DNA from: CAVTJX01 sp963735175
GTDB lineage: Bacteria; Electryoneota; RPQS01
Direction: 5' to 3'
Length of the DNA: 64,000 bases
NCBI GenBank assembly: GCA_963735175.1
Contig: CAVTJX010000015.1
Coordinates: 186,001 to 250,000, forward strand
Made by a program: the position numbers and the translations under genes
In this document: positions 1 to 11,343 of the stretch, piece by piece
Layout: every line of letters begins with the position of its first letter
Position numbering within the stretch: position 1 is the first letter of the stretch
The notes under the pieces: model-generated
Databases searched by the model: none
What the model was told of the DNA's origin: nothing
What the model saw: the letters and a program-made list of their open reading frames with translations, nothing else

Positions 1-1563
1 ACCGGTATTCCGGGCAATTGCGGCCCGATGGACGTCGTGTTTGCCGTCGATATTACGGGCTCCATGGGCGGTGCCATCGGCAACGTGGCTACGGAATTGC
101 CCAATATCATCTCGGCGGCCAATCTTGCTTCGGGTGGCGATGTTCGTTTCGGCCTGTTGACGTTCTGGGACCGGGTACATGTTGTGCACAACATGACTTT
201 CGATCAAATCGCTGTGTCAACTTCCATTGGCGGCCTCACTGCCGGCGGCGGCGCGGGCGAACCCGAGGCATCGGACGAAACGCTGCGCGAAATCATCACC
301 CAGGACGCGCTCTGCACCGACGGCACCGAGTTCACCGGCGCCTTCCGTCCCGGAGCCATTAAGATCATCGTGCTCATCACGGATGCGCGGCCCGGTGGTT
401 GTAATGATTTGTATGAGCCGGGCATCGATAACGTAAACGCTCACCAGCGCGCACTGGATGCGCTGGGCGCTGACATTCTCCTCTCCGCGGTGTTTATCCC
501 GACATGGCCGGATTACGAGGCGGAAATCATCCCCATCATGAACGACTATGCTGCCACTTCCGGCGGCAAGTACACGATGGTCAACTCCGACGGCTCGGGC
601 ACAGGCGCGGCAATTACGGACATCATCGAAAACTGTGGTTCGGCGGACGACTGTGAAGGGCCGCATTGCAGTTCGGCCTCGGCGCAGGGTATCTCAGCCG
701 TCTCCGGTCTGATTTCTGACGCTGTGATGCAGATCACCGAAGACGGGGAAGTAAAGCTGTCGTGGACGCCCGTGGACGCCGCAGACTTCTACCAGGTCTA
801 CCAGGGCACTGAATTTGACGCTCCGCAGAACTGGGCGCCCGTCGGCACGCCGCTGGAGCCGACCTGCATTATACCGCAAAACGTGCTCGACCGTGTGCAC
901 ACGGGACGGGCGCAGTATTTCTACGTTCAGGCCAAGCAGATCTCCACGGTGCTGCTGTCGTCGGATTTGGCCTGCTGGCCGTTGGATGAAGGCGTCGGCA
1001 CGCTGGCAGAGGATTTTGCGCAGAACAACGACGGCACAATCGTTGGCGCGGATTGGGCGACCGGACCCTCGGGGCACCCCGGTCTGCACTTTGAATACGG
1101 CGACTATGTCGATCTGGCCAACAACATGGAGTTCTACGGTCAGCCGCTGCAGGTCGAGGCCTGTGTCAGCATTTCCAGTTACCCGACCGTGCCGACCGGC
1201 GCCTACTATATCTTCGCCTGCCACCGCTACGCCACATGGTTCGAAGGCTTCGGGCTGCGCGTCGATGTCCATGGCCGGCTGCTGTCGGAAGTGTGGAACC
1301 GCGACACGCAGAGCTGGAACACCCTCTGGGCTCCCATGAACAAGCGCGTGCCGCTGAACGAGCCTTTCCTCGTGACGGCGGTCATCAATGGCAACCATTC
1401 GATGCTGCTCCTGAACGGCGAGGTGGTAGCCGCCGGGATCCAGAACTACGAGAGCATCACCAATGGTTTCCACATGACCATCGGCGCGCACAACTACAAC
1501 GACGGCCGCTTCCAGTACCACATGCGCGGCGATATCCACTGGCTGAAGGTCTCGCAGTTCTAA
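1..1563 (+). CDS. Secreted vWA-domain protein with C-terminal LamG-like domain (5' partial)
   Basis: The frame is open from base 1, so the gene starts upstream. The first visible ATG (28) already lies inside the domain. A von Willebrand A fold begins at once with the metal-binding MIDAS motif DITGS, followed by LLTFWD and a later VLITDARPG strand. After a Cys-rich stretch (NCGSADDCEG) comes a fibronectin-like segment (KLSWTPVDAADFYQVY). The last ~180 residues look like a concanavalin/LamG domain (CWPLDEGVGT... FEYGDYVDL). This suggests an extracellular adhesion or matrix protein. No sorting tail is visible at its C-terminus. The frame is intact here and is followed by a strong terminator. The domain calls are secure; the biological role is not known. 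Confidence 0.8.
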   Translation, partial: TGIPGNCGPMDVVFAVDITGSMGGAIGNVATELPNIISAANLASGGDVRFGLLTFWDRVHVVHNMTFDQIAVSTSIGGLTAGGGAGEPEASDETLREIITQDALCTDGTEFTGAFRPGAIKIIVLITDARPGGCNDLYEPGIDNVNAHQRALDALGADILLSAVFIPTWPDYEAEIIPIMNDYAATSGGKYTMVNSDGSGTGAAITDIIENCGSADDCEGPHCSSASAQGISAVSGLISDAVMQITEDGEVKLSWTPVDAADFYQVYQGTEFDAPQNWAPVGTPLEPTCIIPQNVLDRVHTGRAQYFYVQAKQISTVLLSSDLACWPLDEGVGTLAEDFAQNNDGTIVGADWATGPSGHPGLHFEYGDYVDLANNMEFYGQPLQVEACVSISSYPTVPTGAYYIFACHRYATWFEGFGLRVDVHGRLLSEVWNRDTQSWNTLWAPMNKRVPLNEPFLVTAVINGNHSMLLLNGEVVAAGIQNYESITNGFHMTIGAHNYNDGRFQYHMRGDIHWLKVSQF

Positions 1564-1586
1564 GCGAGTTTCCACCGTGCAATTCC

Positions 1587-1619
1587 GGCCCCGCCCTTCT
1601 GGGCGGGGCCGTTTTTTTT
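1587..1619 (+). terminator. Rho-independent terminator after vWA gene
   Basis: A perfect 10-bp GC stem (ggccccgccc / gggcggggcc) with a ttct loop is followed by eight T residues. It lies 24 bases after the stop codon. Confidence 0.9.
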
Positions 1620-1723
1620 CCGGCGAGTTGACATTTGAGCGGAACCGTGGTATCTTTACGCCGGGGATAGCGACGTTCTTCACGGGAATTATGGAAATTC
1701 AATAATTCAAACGAGCAGGAACC

Positions 1724-2492
1724 ATGTACGCAGCAGATTGGACGAAGGAATGCCCGATTGCGATTACCGTCTGCGACCGCGTGGGGACGATTATTCACAT
1801 GAACCCCCGGTCGGTGGATATTTTTGCGAACGACGGCGGTCTGGCTTTGATTGGGCAGAATGTCCTCGACTGTCATCCCGAACCTGCACGGACGAAGACC
1901 CGGATCCTGCTCGAACAGCAACGATCGAACTTCTACACGATTGAGAAGGCCGGCCGGAAAAAAATGATCTGCCAGATTCCGTGGTATCAGGCGGGCGCGT
2001 TCGCGGGTCTCGTCGAGCTGTCCTTTGAAATTCCCCGCGATTTGCCGCATTTCGTCCGCGACGCCGCCTCGGATAATCCTGACCGCCATAGTGGATTGAC
2101 GAGCGGCGATTCACACTTTCAAAGTGGCGAAATGTTTGAAGCGGATTGGTCGACGGAATGCCCCATCAAGCTGTTGATCCTCGACCGCGACGGCAGGATC
2201 CTCCGGATGAATACCCACGCGGCGGAGCTGTACGCCGCAGACGGCGGCTTGAAACTGGTGGGACGGAACATCTACGATTGCCATCCGGAGTGGGCGGCCG
2301 CCAAACTGCGTGAAATCGTCGAATGCGACCAGCCCACCCTCTATACCACGGAACGGGCCGGGGTGCAAGGAGATGATTGTGCTGGTTCCCTGGTTTCGCA
2401 ATGGCGTCCACGCCGGACTCGCCCACCTTTCTTTCGTAATCCCGCGGCAACTGCCGCATTTCGTGCGCGACGCTGCCCCGGCCTCGGCGTAA
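1724..2492 (+). CDS. Tandem PAS-domain protein (one frame break)
   Basis: The product is two near-identical ~105-residue units. Each has the order CPI...DR.G.I..MN..., then a conserved DCHPE motif, then PWY/PWF and a closing IPR.LPHFVRD. Both look like PAS sensor domains; the CHP motif recalls PAS domains attached to DUF438 proteins. No kinase, cyclase or helix-turn-helix output domain is present, so it may act as a partner or scavenging sensor. The second unit breaks at about 2360 in a G-run. Dropping one G restores the conserved ending (AGCKEMIVLVPWF) and gives a stop at 2492. An AGGA Shine-Dalgarno precedes ATG 1724. The RNA methyltransferase gene starts 11 bases after the stop. Confidence 0.65.
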
Positions 2493-2502
2493 CCTCACCG
2501 TA

Positions 2503-3835
2503 ATGGGTAATCACACGTCCCAGACAGCCGAAACCATAATCCACGACCTCTCGACGGATGGACGCGGCGTGGCGCGCGTGGACGAGCGCGTGTATTTCGT
2601 CGAGCGCGTATTGCCAGGTGACCGCGTACGTCTCGCCCTTGACGCGAACGCCAAGCCGCCCACGGCGACGGTCCTCGCGCTGCTTAAGCCTTCGCCCGGC
2701 CGTGTGCCGCACCCCTGCCCGCACGCGGCCGAGTGCCGGGGTTCGTTGTGGGGCGGCCTTAACTACGCGCAACAATTGCGCGTCAAGCAGGGTTTGATCG
2801 AACGCACGTTGCGCAAAACCGTCGGCGATGTCACAGTGCTGCCCGTCGCGTCATCGCCGCTGCTTTGGGGCTATCGCAATCGCCTCTCCCTCAGTGTCTG
2901 GACAGATCACGATCACGCGTGTCTGGGTTTCCAAACAGGTGCGCGCGAGACCATCGGGCTCGGCGTTCACACCTGCAAGTTAGGCGCGCCCGAAGTTGAT
3001 GCGGCCCTGTCTGCCCTGTCGGCGCGGTGGGCCAAAATGGAATTCCGCGCTCTGCCGCCGCTGCCCGTCCGCCTTCAGCTTCACGCCACCGCATGCGGCG
3101 CGGGCGTATTACTGGTATTTTCCGACCGGATCTCCAGCCGTGACCGTCAGGCATGGGATCAACTCTTTTCAACTCTGCCGCTGCCCGGTGGCGCCTGGTA
3201 TGCGCAGGGATCCCACGCCGGCATTATCGACTTTCGCGAACCCATCATCGCGGGTGAATCCGCCGCACCGATGCTGACTCAGGCGCTCGGACGCGCATTG
3301 CCATTGCATCCGGCGGCTTTCTCGCAAGCCAATCCCGCCGCGGCGGCTCTCGTCGAGCAGCGTCTGCGCCGCCTCTCGCAGGAAATCCCATTTGCCGTCG
3401 TCTGGGATCTTTACGGCGGCTTCGGCGCGTTGGGCATGGCCGTCGCCCGCCCGGAACAGCCGGTCCACGTCTTCGAAGATTTCGCCCTTTGCCGAAGCAG
3501 CGATGGTCGAACTTGCGGCCGCCTCGGGACATTTACAGACACAATTCCACCGCGGCGACCTACTCAGCATCCTGCCCCGCGCGGCCGCGTCCATTGGCGC
3601 GCAGGATCTGGTTATTCTCGACCCGCCCCGCAGCGGCACACATCCTCGAGTGCTGGACGCGATCCTTGCCTCCCCGGCCCGCCACATCGCTTACCTCTCC
3701 TGCAACCCGGCACGGCTAGGTAAAGACCTTGCCCGGCTGCAAAACGGAGGCTTTCGGTCCTCGAAGTTCCAACCCTATGATTTCTTCCCGGAAACACCCA
3801 GCGTAGAAGTGCTCGCGCTGCTCACGCGGGAGTGA
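2503..3835 (+). CDS. RlmD/TrmA-family RNA (uracil-C5) methyltransferase (one frame break)
   Basis: SAM-dependent methyltransferase predicted to act on uracil C5 in 23S rRNA or tRNA. The N-terminus is TRAM-like (GRGVARVDERVYFVERVLPGDRV). The Fe-S region reads CPHAAEC then RGSLWGG, so the usual CGGC is degenerate and the third Cys is Ser; a later Cys (HTCKLG) is kept. The SAM motif is WDLYGGFGALG. The frame breaks near 3485; downstream, in another frame, come the diagnostic DPPRSG motif and the nucleophile loop SCNPARLG, ending at 3835. About 440 residues is normal for the family. It sits directly behind the PAS gene and is probably co-transcribed. Confidence 0.8.
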
Positions 3836-3881
3836 CGAAAACCCTGCGGAGGTCCGAATAAATTCCGCCATCGAAACGAAC

Positions 3882-3907
3882 AAGCCCCGGGCAAATGCCC
3901 GGGGCTT
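3882..3907. terminator. Bidirectional terminator hairpin between convergent genes
   Basis: A 12-bp perfect stem (aagccccgggca / tgcccggggctt) has A-rich and T-rich flanks on either side. It lies between the rRNA methyltransferase gene (plus) and the glycan mega-gene (minus). Confidence 0.75.
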
Positions 3908-3930
3908 ATTGCTTTCCCAGTCGTCTCAGT

Positions 3931-6900
3931 CTATACTCCCGCCAATTCCCTGCGCACCGGCTCCGGCGGCGATGTGTGCTTTCTTTTCCATCGCGTATAG
4001 GCTTCCGCCAGGTAGATCGCCGTCTTTTCCGCGGTCTTCCGCCATGTAAAACGCTGGTATTGCGCCAATCCCTGCTTCGAGAGATCCTGCCACAACACAT
4101 CGTCGGTCGCCAGTTTCTGGATGGCCCGCGTGATCTCGTCGACATTCTGCGCATTGACAAGCAGCGCGGCTTCGCCCGCAATTTCTCCCTGCGATGAATT
4201 GTCGCCCGCGATGACCGGCAGCCCCGCCGACATCGCCTCGAGAATCGGGAACCCGAAGCCCTCGTACATGCTGGGGAACAGCAGCGCCAGCGCCCCGCGA
4301 TAAGACACGACAGCTCCGCATCCGGCACAAAGCCCGTGCATACCACCGCATTTTGCGGCAGACCGTATTCATCGGCCATGCGCGCCACCGCCTCGCGGAT
4401 GAAGTCCGGCACGTCGCCGGCGATCACCAGCTTCAGATCGCGTTTCAGCGCCTCGCGCGCCGTCTTCAGCGCCTTGCCCATGCCCAGCGCGTTCTTGCGC
4501 GGATCGGGCACCCCCACAAACAGCAGGAACTGCTGCGCCTGCAAGCCATACCGCTGCAGCGTGCGCGTGACGGCTCCGGCCTCCGGCGCGGCCACGAAGT
4601 TCTGCGTCACACCCGCGTGAATGATCCGCAGCCGTTCGTACTCAATCTGCAAGTGCACCTGCAAGTCCTGCGCCGTGCACTGCGAATTGCAGAGGAACAG
4701 GTCGCAGCGCTCTTTGAGCCCGCGCAGCCCGTCGACGTAGCGCTGCTTGAAGCTCTCGTTGGGATTAAGATACGCCTGCGGCATCAGCAGCGGCACCAGA
4801 TCGTGGAACGTGCAGGCGATGAAGAGGCGCGACCGCGCCGACGCCCGCAGCACCTCCATCCCCACGTCACCCAGCGGATGCGGCAGATACAGCACCTCCG
4901 GTTCGTTCGTCGCCAGCTTGTTCCACTCGCGGTAAGAGCAGTTCGCCGCCGCCGTCAGCTCCCGGATCTCCGCCTCGGAGGGCTCTGCGTTCAGCCCGCA
5001 CAGCGTGAAGCGCCATTCGGGCCGCAGCGCCACCAACTCCCGGAAGTGATTCAGCATGTAGCGCCCAATGCCGCGATTGCGCGCCGAGGCTTCCTCCAGC
5101 GCGCTCGCGTCCACCACCACGTGCACCGGCTCGCCCGGATCGACATTGATGCTCGGCAACAGCGCCGCCCGCTTGTGGATCAACGCTCGCGATGCCCGCG
5201 ATTCCGTGCGGATGTCCAGCAGGTAGAAATCCAGCTCCTCCGACGTATCCAGCTCATAGTCCGTCAGCTCGCACTCGCGCAGCAGCCGGTCCACGCTCTG
5301 CCGGTTTACCAGCCAGCGGTGTTCGATGTTATGCACCAGCGAGGGGTCATAATCCGGCTTGTCGCCGTTGGGAATCGTAATCAGCACCCGCTTGCCCACC
5401 CGCGCGCATTCACGCAGCGCCGACACCGCCTGGTCAAAGTCCACGTGCTCGAGAATCTCCGGCGCCAGCACCTGGTCGAATTCTTTGTCTTTGAAGGGCA
5501 ATCCTTCAATTACGTCTCCGTGCTGGAAACTCACGCTGGGCCTGAGCAGCTTGCAGACCTCCAACCGCCCGCGGTTGATGTCCACCGCCGCCGCCGCACC
5601 TACGAACTGACTGACATAGCCGTTGGCCGGGCCGACTTCCAATATCCGCCCTTCCGCCTTGCTGCGCAGCCAGCGCACGCGCTCGCGCTGCAGCGGCTCG
5701 GCGTAAATTTCATCCGGATGCGAACGGTACCAATGAACGATGTCGATCGGCGACCGCGGCTCCTCCGAGGCCACCGCCCGGTAGATTTCCGCGACCCGCG
5801 CGGCCACCACGTCCCAGCGCGCCGTCTTCTCGTAGGCCTGCACGTTTTTCAAAAGCAGCGTGCCGATGAACGGATTCGCGAGCACGCGCACGAGCGCTTC
5901 GGCCAGATGGAACGTCGCCGTCGTCTTGAAGGTCAGTGCCTCGGGAAAGTCAAAGCTCGGCGCCGCCGAAGTGATCACCGGCCGGCCTGTCGCCAGCGCG
6001 ATCATCGTCGCCCCCGAACTTTCGTAACGCGCGCTCTGGTAATTCATCACGATGGCGTCCGAAGCCCGCAATCGGCGCACGACCTCCTCCTCCGGCAGGT
6101 AGCTGTTGGCGAAGATCACGTCCGCGCCCATGCCCAATTCCTGCGCCCGCTGGCGGCAGGCCTCGATATAGCGCTGTCGAGTGCGGATTGTTCGGATGCC
6201 CACCGCCCAGCACCTGCAACTGCGCCTTGTACATTTGATGCGAAGGGCGCATCGCCGAAATCAGCTCATGCACGCCCTTGTGCGGCTCCACAAAGCCGAA
6301 GGTCGAGACCACCTTGCGCGCCGGATCCCAGTCCAGGGCCAGCTTTTCTTCAAAGATGTCCGTGGGAACTACCGCCGGCATGCCGTGCGGCACCACCTCG
6401 AAGCGGTCCACCGGCGCGCCCAGCGCCGCCAGCTCCACCGTGTTCTGCGGATGATGCACCAGTACGCGGTCGGCCAGGCTGGACAGTCGCGCAAACTCGC
6501 CGGCCAGCGTTTCCGTCGTGTGGAACGTCAGCACGATGCGCACACCCATCTGTCGCGCCACGGTCAGCACCGCCTCCAACCAACCCTCCAGCGGAAAGAT
6601 TCCGCCGTGGTTGACATGCAGCACCTCAATGCCGTGCTGTTTCAGCAGCGCCGGCAGCGCCTCGCCGCCGTTCGGCTCCCGCATCCAGCAGCGAATCACA
6701 TGGGCCGGCTCCGCGCCGCGCAGCCGTTCGCTGCGTTCGGCCAGGATCAGCGGTTCGATCCCCTGCGCCTGCAGCGCCGCCACCAGGAATTCCGCATAAG
6801 TCGCCAATCCGCACTGCTGATTGTAGGTCGTCAGAATCGCCACCTTCGGCGCGCGTGCAGCTCTCCATCAACGGGTCTCCGGGTATCATGGCCACTGTGG

Positions 6901-9900
6901 CCGGTTGCAGTGGCGCGGGAAGCTGCGCCAGCAGTTGTGCCGCATCCACCTGCGGGTGTTCGTTTAGAATTTCCATCGCCTGTTTCCGCAGCCGCACCGT
7001 GGCCGCGTCAAAATCGGGCGTTGTCACACTCACAAATTCGTCTTCGAGGAAAAAGAGCTGCTCGTCCGTCGCCGGATTCAGCCAGCCTTTTACCGCCGCT
7101 TCGCGGTACAAGATCCGTCGCCGGATAGGCGTTGATGACAAACGGCGAAATCGTCGTCAGCCCCAGCCGCTTCAGCTCCTGGAAAAAGCGGAAGCTCTCG
7201 GCAAACGCCGCGGCTGTCTCACCCGGATAGCCGACCAGGCAGAAGCCCACGGTGCGAATCCCCAGTTCACCGCAGTGGCGCACCACCTCGCGCACCTTGT
7301 CGAGCGAAAGCTTCTTGTTCATTGCTTTCAGCACCGCCGGCGAGCCATGCTCCACGGCGATGTTAAGCTGCGTGCAGCCCGACTCCTTGATCGCCCGCAA
7401 CAGCTCGGCGTCCAGCGTGTCGATGCGCACGCCGTTGTGCGCCGACCACGTGATCCCCGGCGCCACGGCACTGAGGCCCTTCAGAATCGCAATCGCCCGC
7501 GCCTTGTCCAGCGTAAAGTTGTCGTCCTCGATTTCCAGATGCTCGATGCCGAAGCGCTCCCGCGCGGCTTTCACCTCGGCCAGCACGTGCTGAGCCGAGA
7601 GCGCCCGCCAGTTCCGTCCCGACACCGGATGCACCGAACAGAAACGGCAGGCAAAGGGACAGCCGCGCGAGGTGACGATGGACAGCGTCCGCTGCGCCGT
7701 ATTCCCCCGCTGCGAGGCGCGGAAATACAGGTCCATCGGCAAGAGGTCCCAGGCTGGCAGCGGCAGCGTGTCGAGATCGGCAATCCGCGCGGACTCCGCG
7801 TGCTGCCGGATGATACCGCTGGCGTCGCGCCAGACGAGGCCCGCAATCGAAGCCAGATCGTCTCCGCGCACCAGCGCCGCCAGCGATTCCTCGGCTTCGC
7901 CGCGCAGCACGTAATCCACGCCCTCGCGCAGCGACTCCACCGGAAACGCCGACGGATGTACCCCGCCGAGCACGATCTTCGGCTGCGGAAATTGTTGTTT
8001 CAGATATGCCGCCAGCTCGAAGGCGATACGCGCCACGTTGCTGAACGGCACGGAGATTCCCACCACGTCCGCATCGTGCGGCACCCGCGCGGCAATCGCC
8101 TCGTACGACAACCCGCAGCGGTACGCCTGCCCGTTGGGCAGATCCACCGGCGTAAAGTTGTCGCCGCCCAGGGCGAAAGCGTCGATGATCGCCACCTCCG
8201 CCCCCGCCGCGCGCAGCGACGCCGCCAGACTGGCCAGACCCACGTTCTTCGAAAAGCCGCAATAGCTCGAAAGGTGCGCCTCTTTCAGATAGCGGGGCGG
8301 GGCGATCAGCACCACCTTCTTCCGCGCCGCGGGGGACACCGCTTCCGTCAGCATCCCGTCCGCGCGCTTGATGTCGATGTCGTCGCGCACCAGCTTGTCT
8401 CCCCACCGCGCCAGAAAGCGCTGATAATTCCCGCTGTCCTTGGGATGGCCGGACACCGTTCGCGATTCAAAGTGCAGAATGCGGCTCTGCGGGCAATAGT
8501 AGACCTTCTTCCCGGCCGCCCGCACCTGCATGCACAAGTCCACATCCTCGCACGAATTCAAATAGCCCTCGTCAAACCCGCCGAGCCGGAAAAAGAAATC
8601 GCTTTCGAACAGCATACAGCTTCCGGCTACAAACTGCAACTCGCGAGCTTTATTCACCGCCGGATGCTCTGCCGGAAGTTCGTTATTGTAGATGCTGTAG
8701 AGCACCTTATCCGCGCCGCACACGATGCCCGCGTGCTGCACACGCCCGTTGTCGGGATAAACCTGCAAGTTGCCCACTAACCCGATACCCGCGTCCTGTC
8801 GCACGCACTCCATCATGGCGTCGAGCCAACCCGGCTGCACCACCGTGTCGTTGTTCAAGAACACCAGGTACTCGCCCCGCGCCGCTTTCGCCCCCCCGTT
8901 GCAGCTCTTGGCAAAGCCGGAATTCACCGCGTTCGTCACGGCGGTCACCGCCCCGGTCAGTTGCCGCAGGTACTCCGCCGTCCCGTCCGACGAGCCGTCA
9001 TCAACCACCACAATCTCAAACGCCGTCTGTTCCTTCACCGCAAACAGCGACGTAATGCACTGCCGCGTATACTCCACGTTATTGAATACCGGGATGATAA
9101 CGGAGACAACAGGCGAGGCGGATTTCTGACTCTGACTCTGACTTGGATTTCGGATTTCGGATTTCGGATTTTCTTCCCTCTTCAGCACTCCCGTGAAGAT
9201 GAACTGCTGCGCCGTCAATTCGTCAAGATCCTGCGGATTCACCTGCCGCAGCAGCATGCTGCCCATGTCGATGTCGCGCGGCGCCGTCGGCGGCGTCGCC
9301 ATCGCCTTCTCAAACAGCGGATCGCGCACGACTTCCACCACGCGCGCGTCAATCCCCGCGGATTCAAACAATGCCCGCATATCCTTCAGCGCAAAGAAGC
9401 GCAAATGCGTCTTGTCAAGAATCCCCCACTCTTCGTAGGCCCACGAGCCTTCTATAAGCTTGCCGATGACACCGAGGTTACGGATATTGGGAATGCTGGC
9501 GACAATCATCCCGTCGGGATTCAAACAGCGCACCAGCTTCTTCAATCCCGCCCACGGATTCGTCAGATGCTCCAGCACGTCGCCCATCAACAGCGCGTCG
9601 AAGTAGCCGTCTTCAAACGGCAGTTCCATCGTTTCCAGATCGCCCACCACTACCCGTGAGAGATGCTTGCGCGCTTCCTCGGCGACGCCCGGATGGATCT
9701 CCAGCCCCACGACTTCAATTCCACGTTCCGCCCTCAGCAGCCCGCCCGTCATTCCCCGCCCGCAACCCACGTCCAAAACGCGCCGCGCTGCCGCCGGAAT
9801 CAACTCCACCAGATTCCGCCGCGCGTTCGCGTAATAGTAGTCCGGCTTCAGCTCCTGCTTAACTCCCGCTCCGCTGGCTGAGTTCAAATTGGTACTTTGG

Positions 9901-11261
9901 TACTTTGGTACTTTAGTACTTTCCAGTCGCCACGGTCTTTCCTGCCACTGGGCAATCGTCATCCCCGGCTGATCCAGCAGATGCTCGTAATACCCCTGCT
10001 GCCCATGTTCCGGGTCGTGCTGCTTGTACCATTCGTACTTCCGCGCCCGGTCCTCGCTCCGCATGTAGCCCAGGTGCTTCACCTTGACGTCGATTTCCTG
10101 CGCCTCGCCGCAGATGTTGGGCGGCACACTTTCGCAGTGGAAATTGCCGCCGAAGCCCGACGGCTTGAACGACAGCGCCGCGGCGTCTTGCCCGCGTACG
10201 GTGAACAACCGGTGGTGGTAGATTCGCCCGTAGATCCCGTCCGTGCGGTAATGCTCCACGTCGTCCCACATGTAGAGGAACTCCACGTCGAGCACCGCCA
10301 CGTGCGGCGGGCAACGGCGAATCGCCTCGAAGATCCGCTCCGGCGCGCTGTCTTCCAGAATCTCGTCGCCGTCGATGCACAGAATCCACTCCGGCTGATG
10401 CTTCAGCGCCAGCTTCAGCAGGATATTTTTGTCCCGCACCTCATCCAGCACCGGGTTTTCCTGCCGGTGATACTCAAGCACCGCCGGATGCGCCCGGCAG
10501 ATCTCCGGCGTACGGTCGGTGGAACCGTCATCAAAAATCACGATCCCGTCCGCCGTCAGCGCAATGCTGTCCAGCACTTCCTTCAGCCAGCGCTCCTCGT
10601 TCTTGATCCGCATCTGGCACAGAACGCGCGGATGGCGCGTGGCCTCGCGGTTCACGCAAATTGCCTTGAGCTGCTGCCCATCCGGGGAGACCGTCACCGC
10701 GACATCTTCAAAATAGTGGGCGAGCAGCGCGCACAGCGTGTCCGCCAGGAAGTAGTGCTCGTGCGTCGGATCGTCAAAGGCGTGATCCAACGGCACAAAG
10801 ACCAGCAGCGCTCCGCCGGGCGCCAGCACGCGCGCCAGTTCCTTCAAAAGCGGCGTCGGGTGAGCGATGTGCTCCAGCACATGCGAGAGCAGTACCGTCT
10901 GAAAACTCTGATCGGCAAACGGCAATGGCCCCTCCGTGCCCGGCACCAGCGTTACCCGCTGCCGCACCTCCGGAGACTCGTGCGCCAGATGGCCGCGGGC
11001 AATTCCGAGCGCCACCGGCGACACGTCGCAGGCCGTCACGTGGTGCCCCGCCCGCGCCAACAGTACGTCGATCTCGCCCGTCCCGCAGCCGACATCGAGC
11101 ACCAGTCCCGCGAGCGCCCCCGGCTGCAACGTCTCCTGAGTCACCCAGTGTGTTTCCCAGTACGCAATCTCCAGCGCTTCCGGAAAGGTACGGGCTCGCG
11201 TGCGGAACATGTCATCGTAAAGTTCCGCCGCCGACGGGCGGCTCTCGAATCGCACGGCCAT
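3931..11261 (-). CDS. Giant multidomain glycan protein: MT-GT2-MT-GT2-B12/radical SAM-GT4-MT-GT4 (four frame breaks)
   Basis: From ATG 11261 a single uninterrupted frame of >1,370 codons encodes, in order: SAM methyltransferase (LDVGCGTGE, ~1-200); GT2-like glycosyltransferase (QMRIKNEE, FDDGSTDRT, ~215-440); second methyltransferase (RVLDVGCGRG, ~490-690); classic GT2 (VSVIIPVFNN, VVDDGSSDGT, ~717-950); and a B12-binding/radical-SAM module (VLIAPPRY, GGVHPSAFP, CPFACRFC, ~980-1460). After breaks near 7120 and 6850 comes a GT4 (AILTTYNQQCG). After ~6190 come its C-terminus, a third methyltransferase (RILEVGPANG) and another GT4, breaking at ~4320 before MYEGFGFPILEAM. The total is about 2,440 residues. 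It probably builds and methylates a cell-surface glycan. The central fusions lie in one unbroken frame and are real; a start of a separate gene at GTG 6843 is possible. Confidence 0.75.
9125..9172. repeat. Short tandem repeats inside coding linker (MT2/GT2 boundary)
   Basis: Three 6-bp units (tctgac) are followed by about four 7-bp units (ggatttc). They are translated on the minus strand as a low-complexity linker (KSEIRNPSQSQSQ) exactly between the second methyltransferase and the second GT2 domain of the giant protein. Confidence 0.85.
9892..9923. repeat. Four 8-bp repeats (gtactttg/a) inside coding linker (GT2/MT2 boundary)
   Basis: Four copies of an 8-bp unit are read on the minus strand as KVPKYQST-like residues between the first GT2 and the second methyltransferase. 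The same 8-mer, again four copies, is intergenic at 58124-58155. Confidence 0.9.
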
Positions 11262-11343
11262 GGTCGCTCCCAGCTATTGGATAGAGCAAATTCCGGACGC
11301 CGCATGCGGCAACCCGGCCCTTGCCCGGCAATCATCACATCAC

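Noticed and set aside
4353..6614. A 753-codon plus-strand open frame opposite the glycan mega-gene
   Set aside because: It is Arg/His/Pro-rich antisense sequence produced by GC-rich third positions. The minus strand encodes clear GT/MT domains there.
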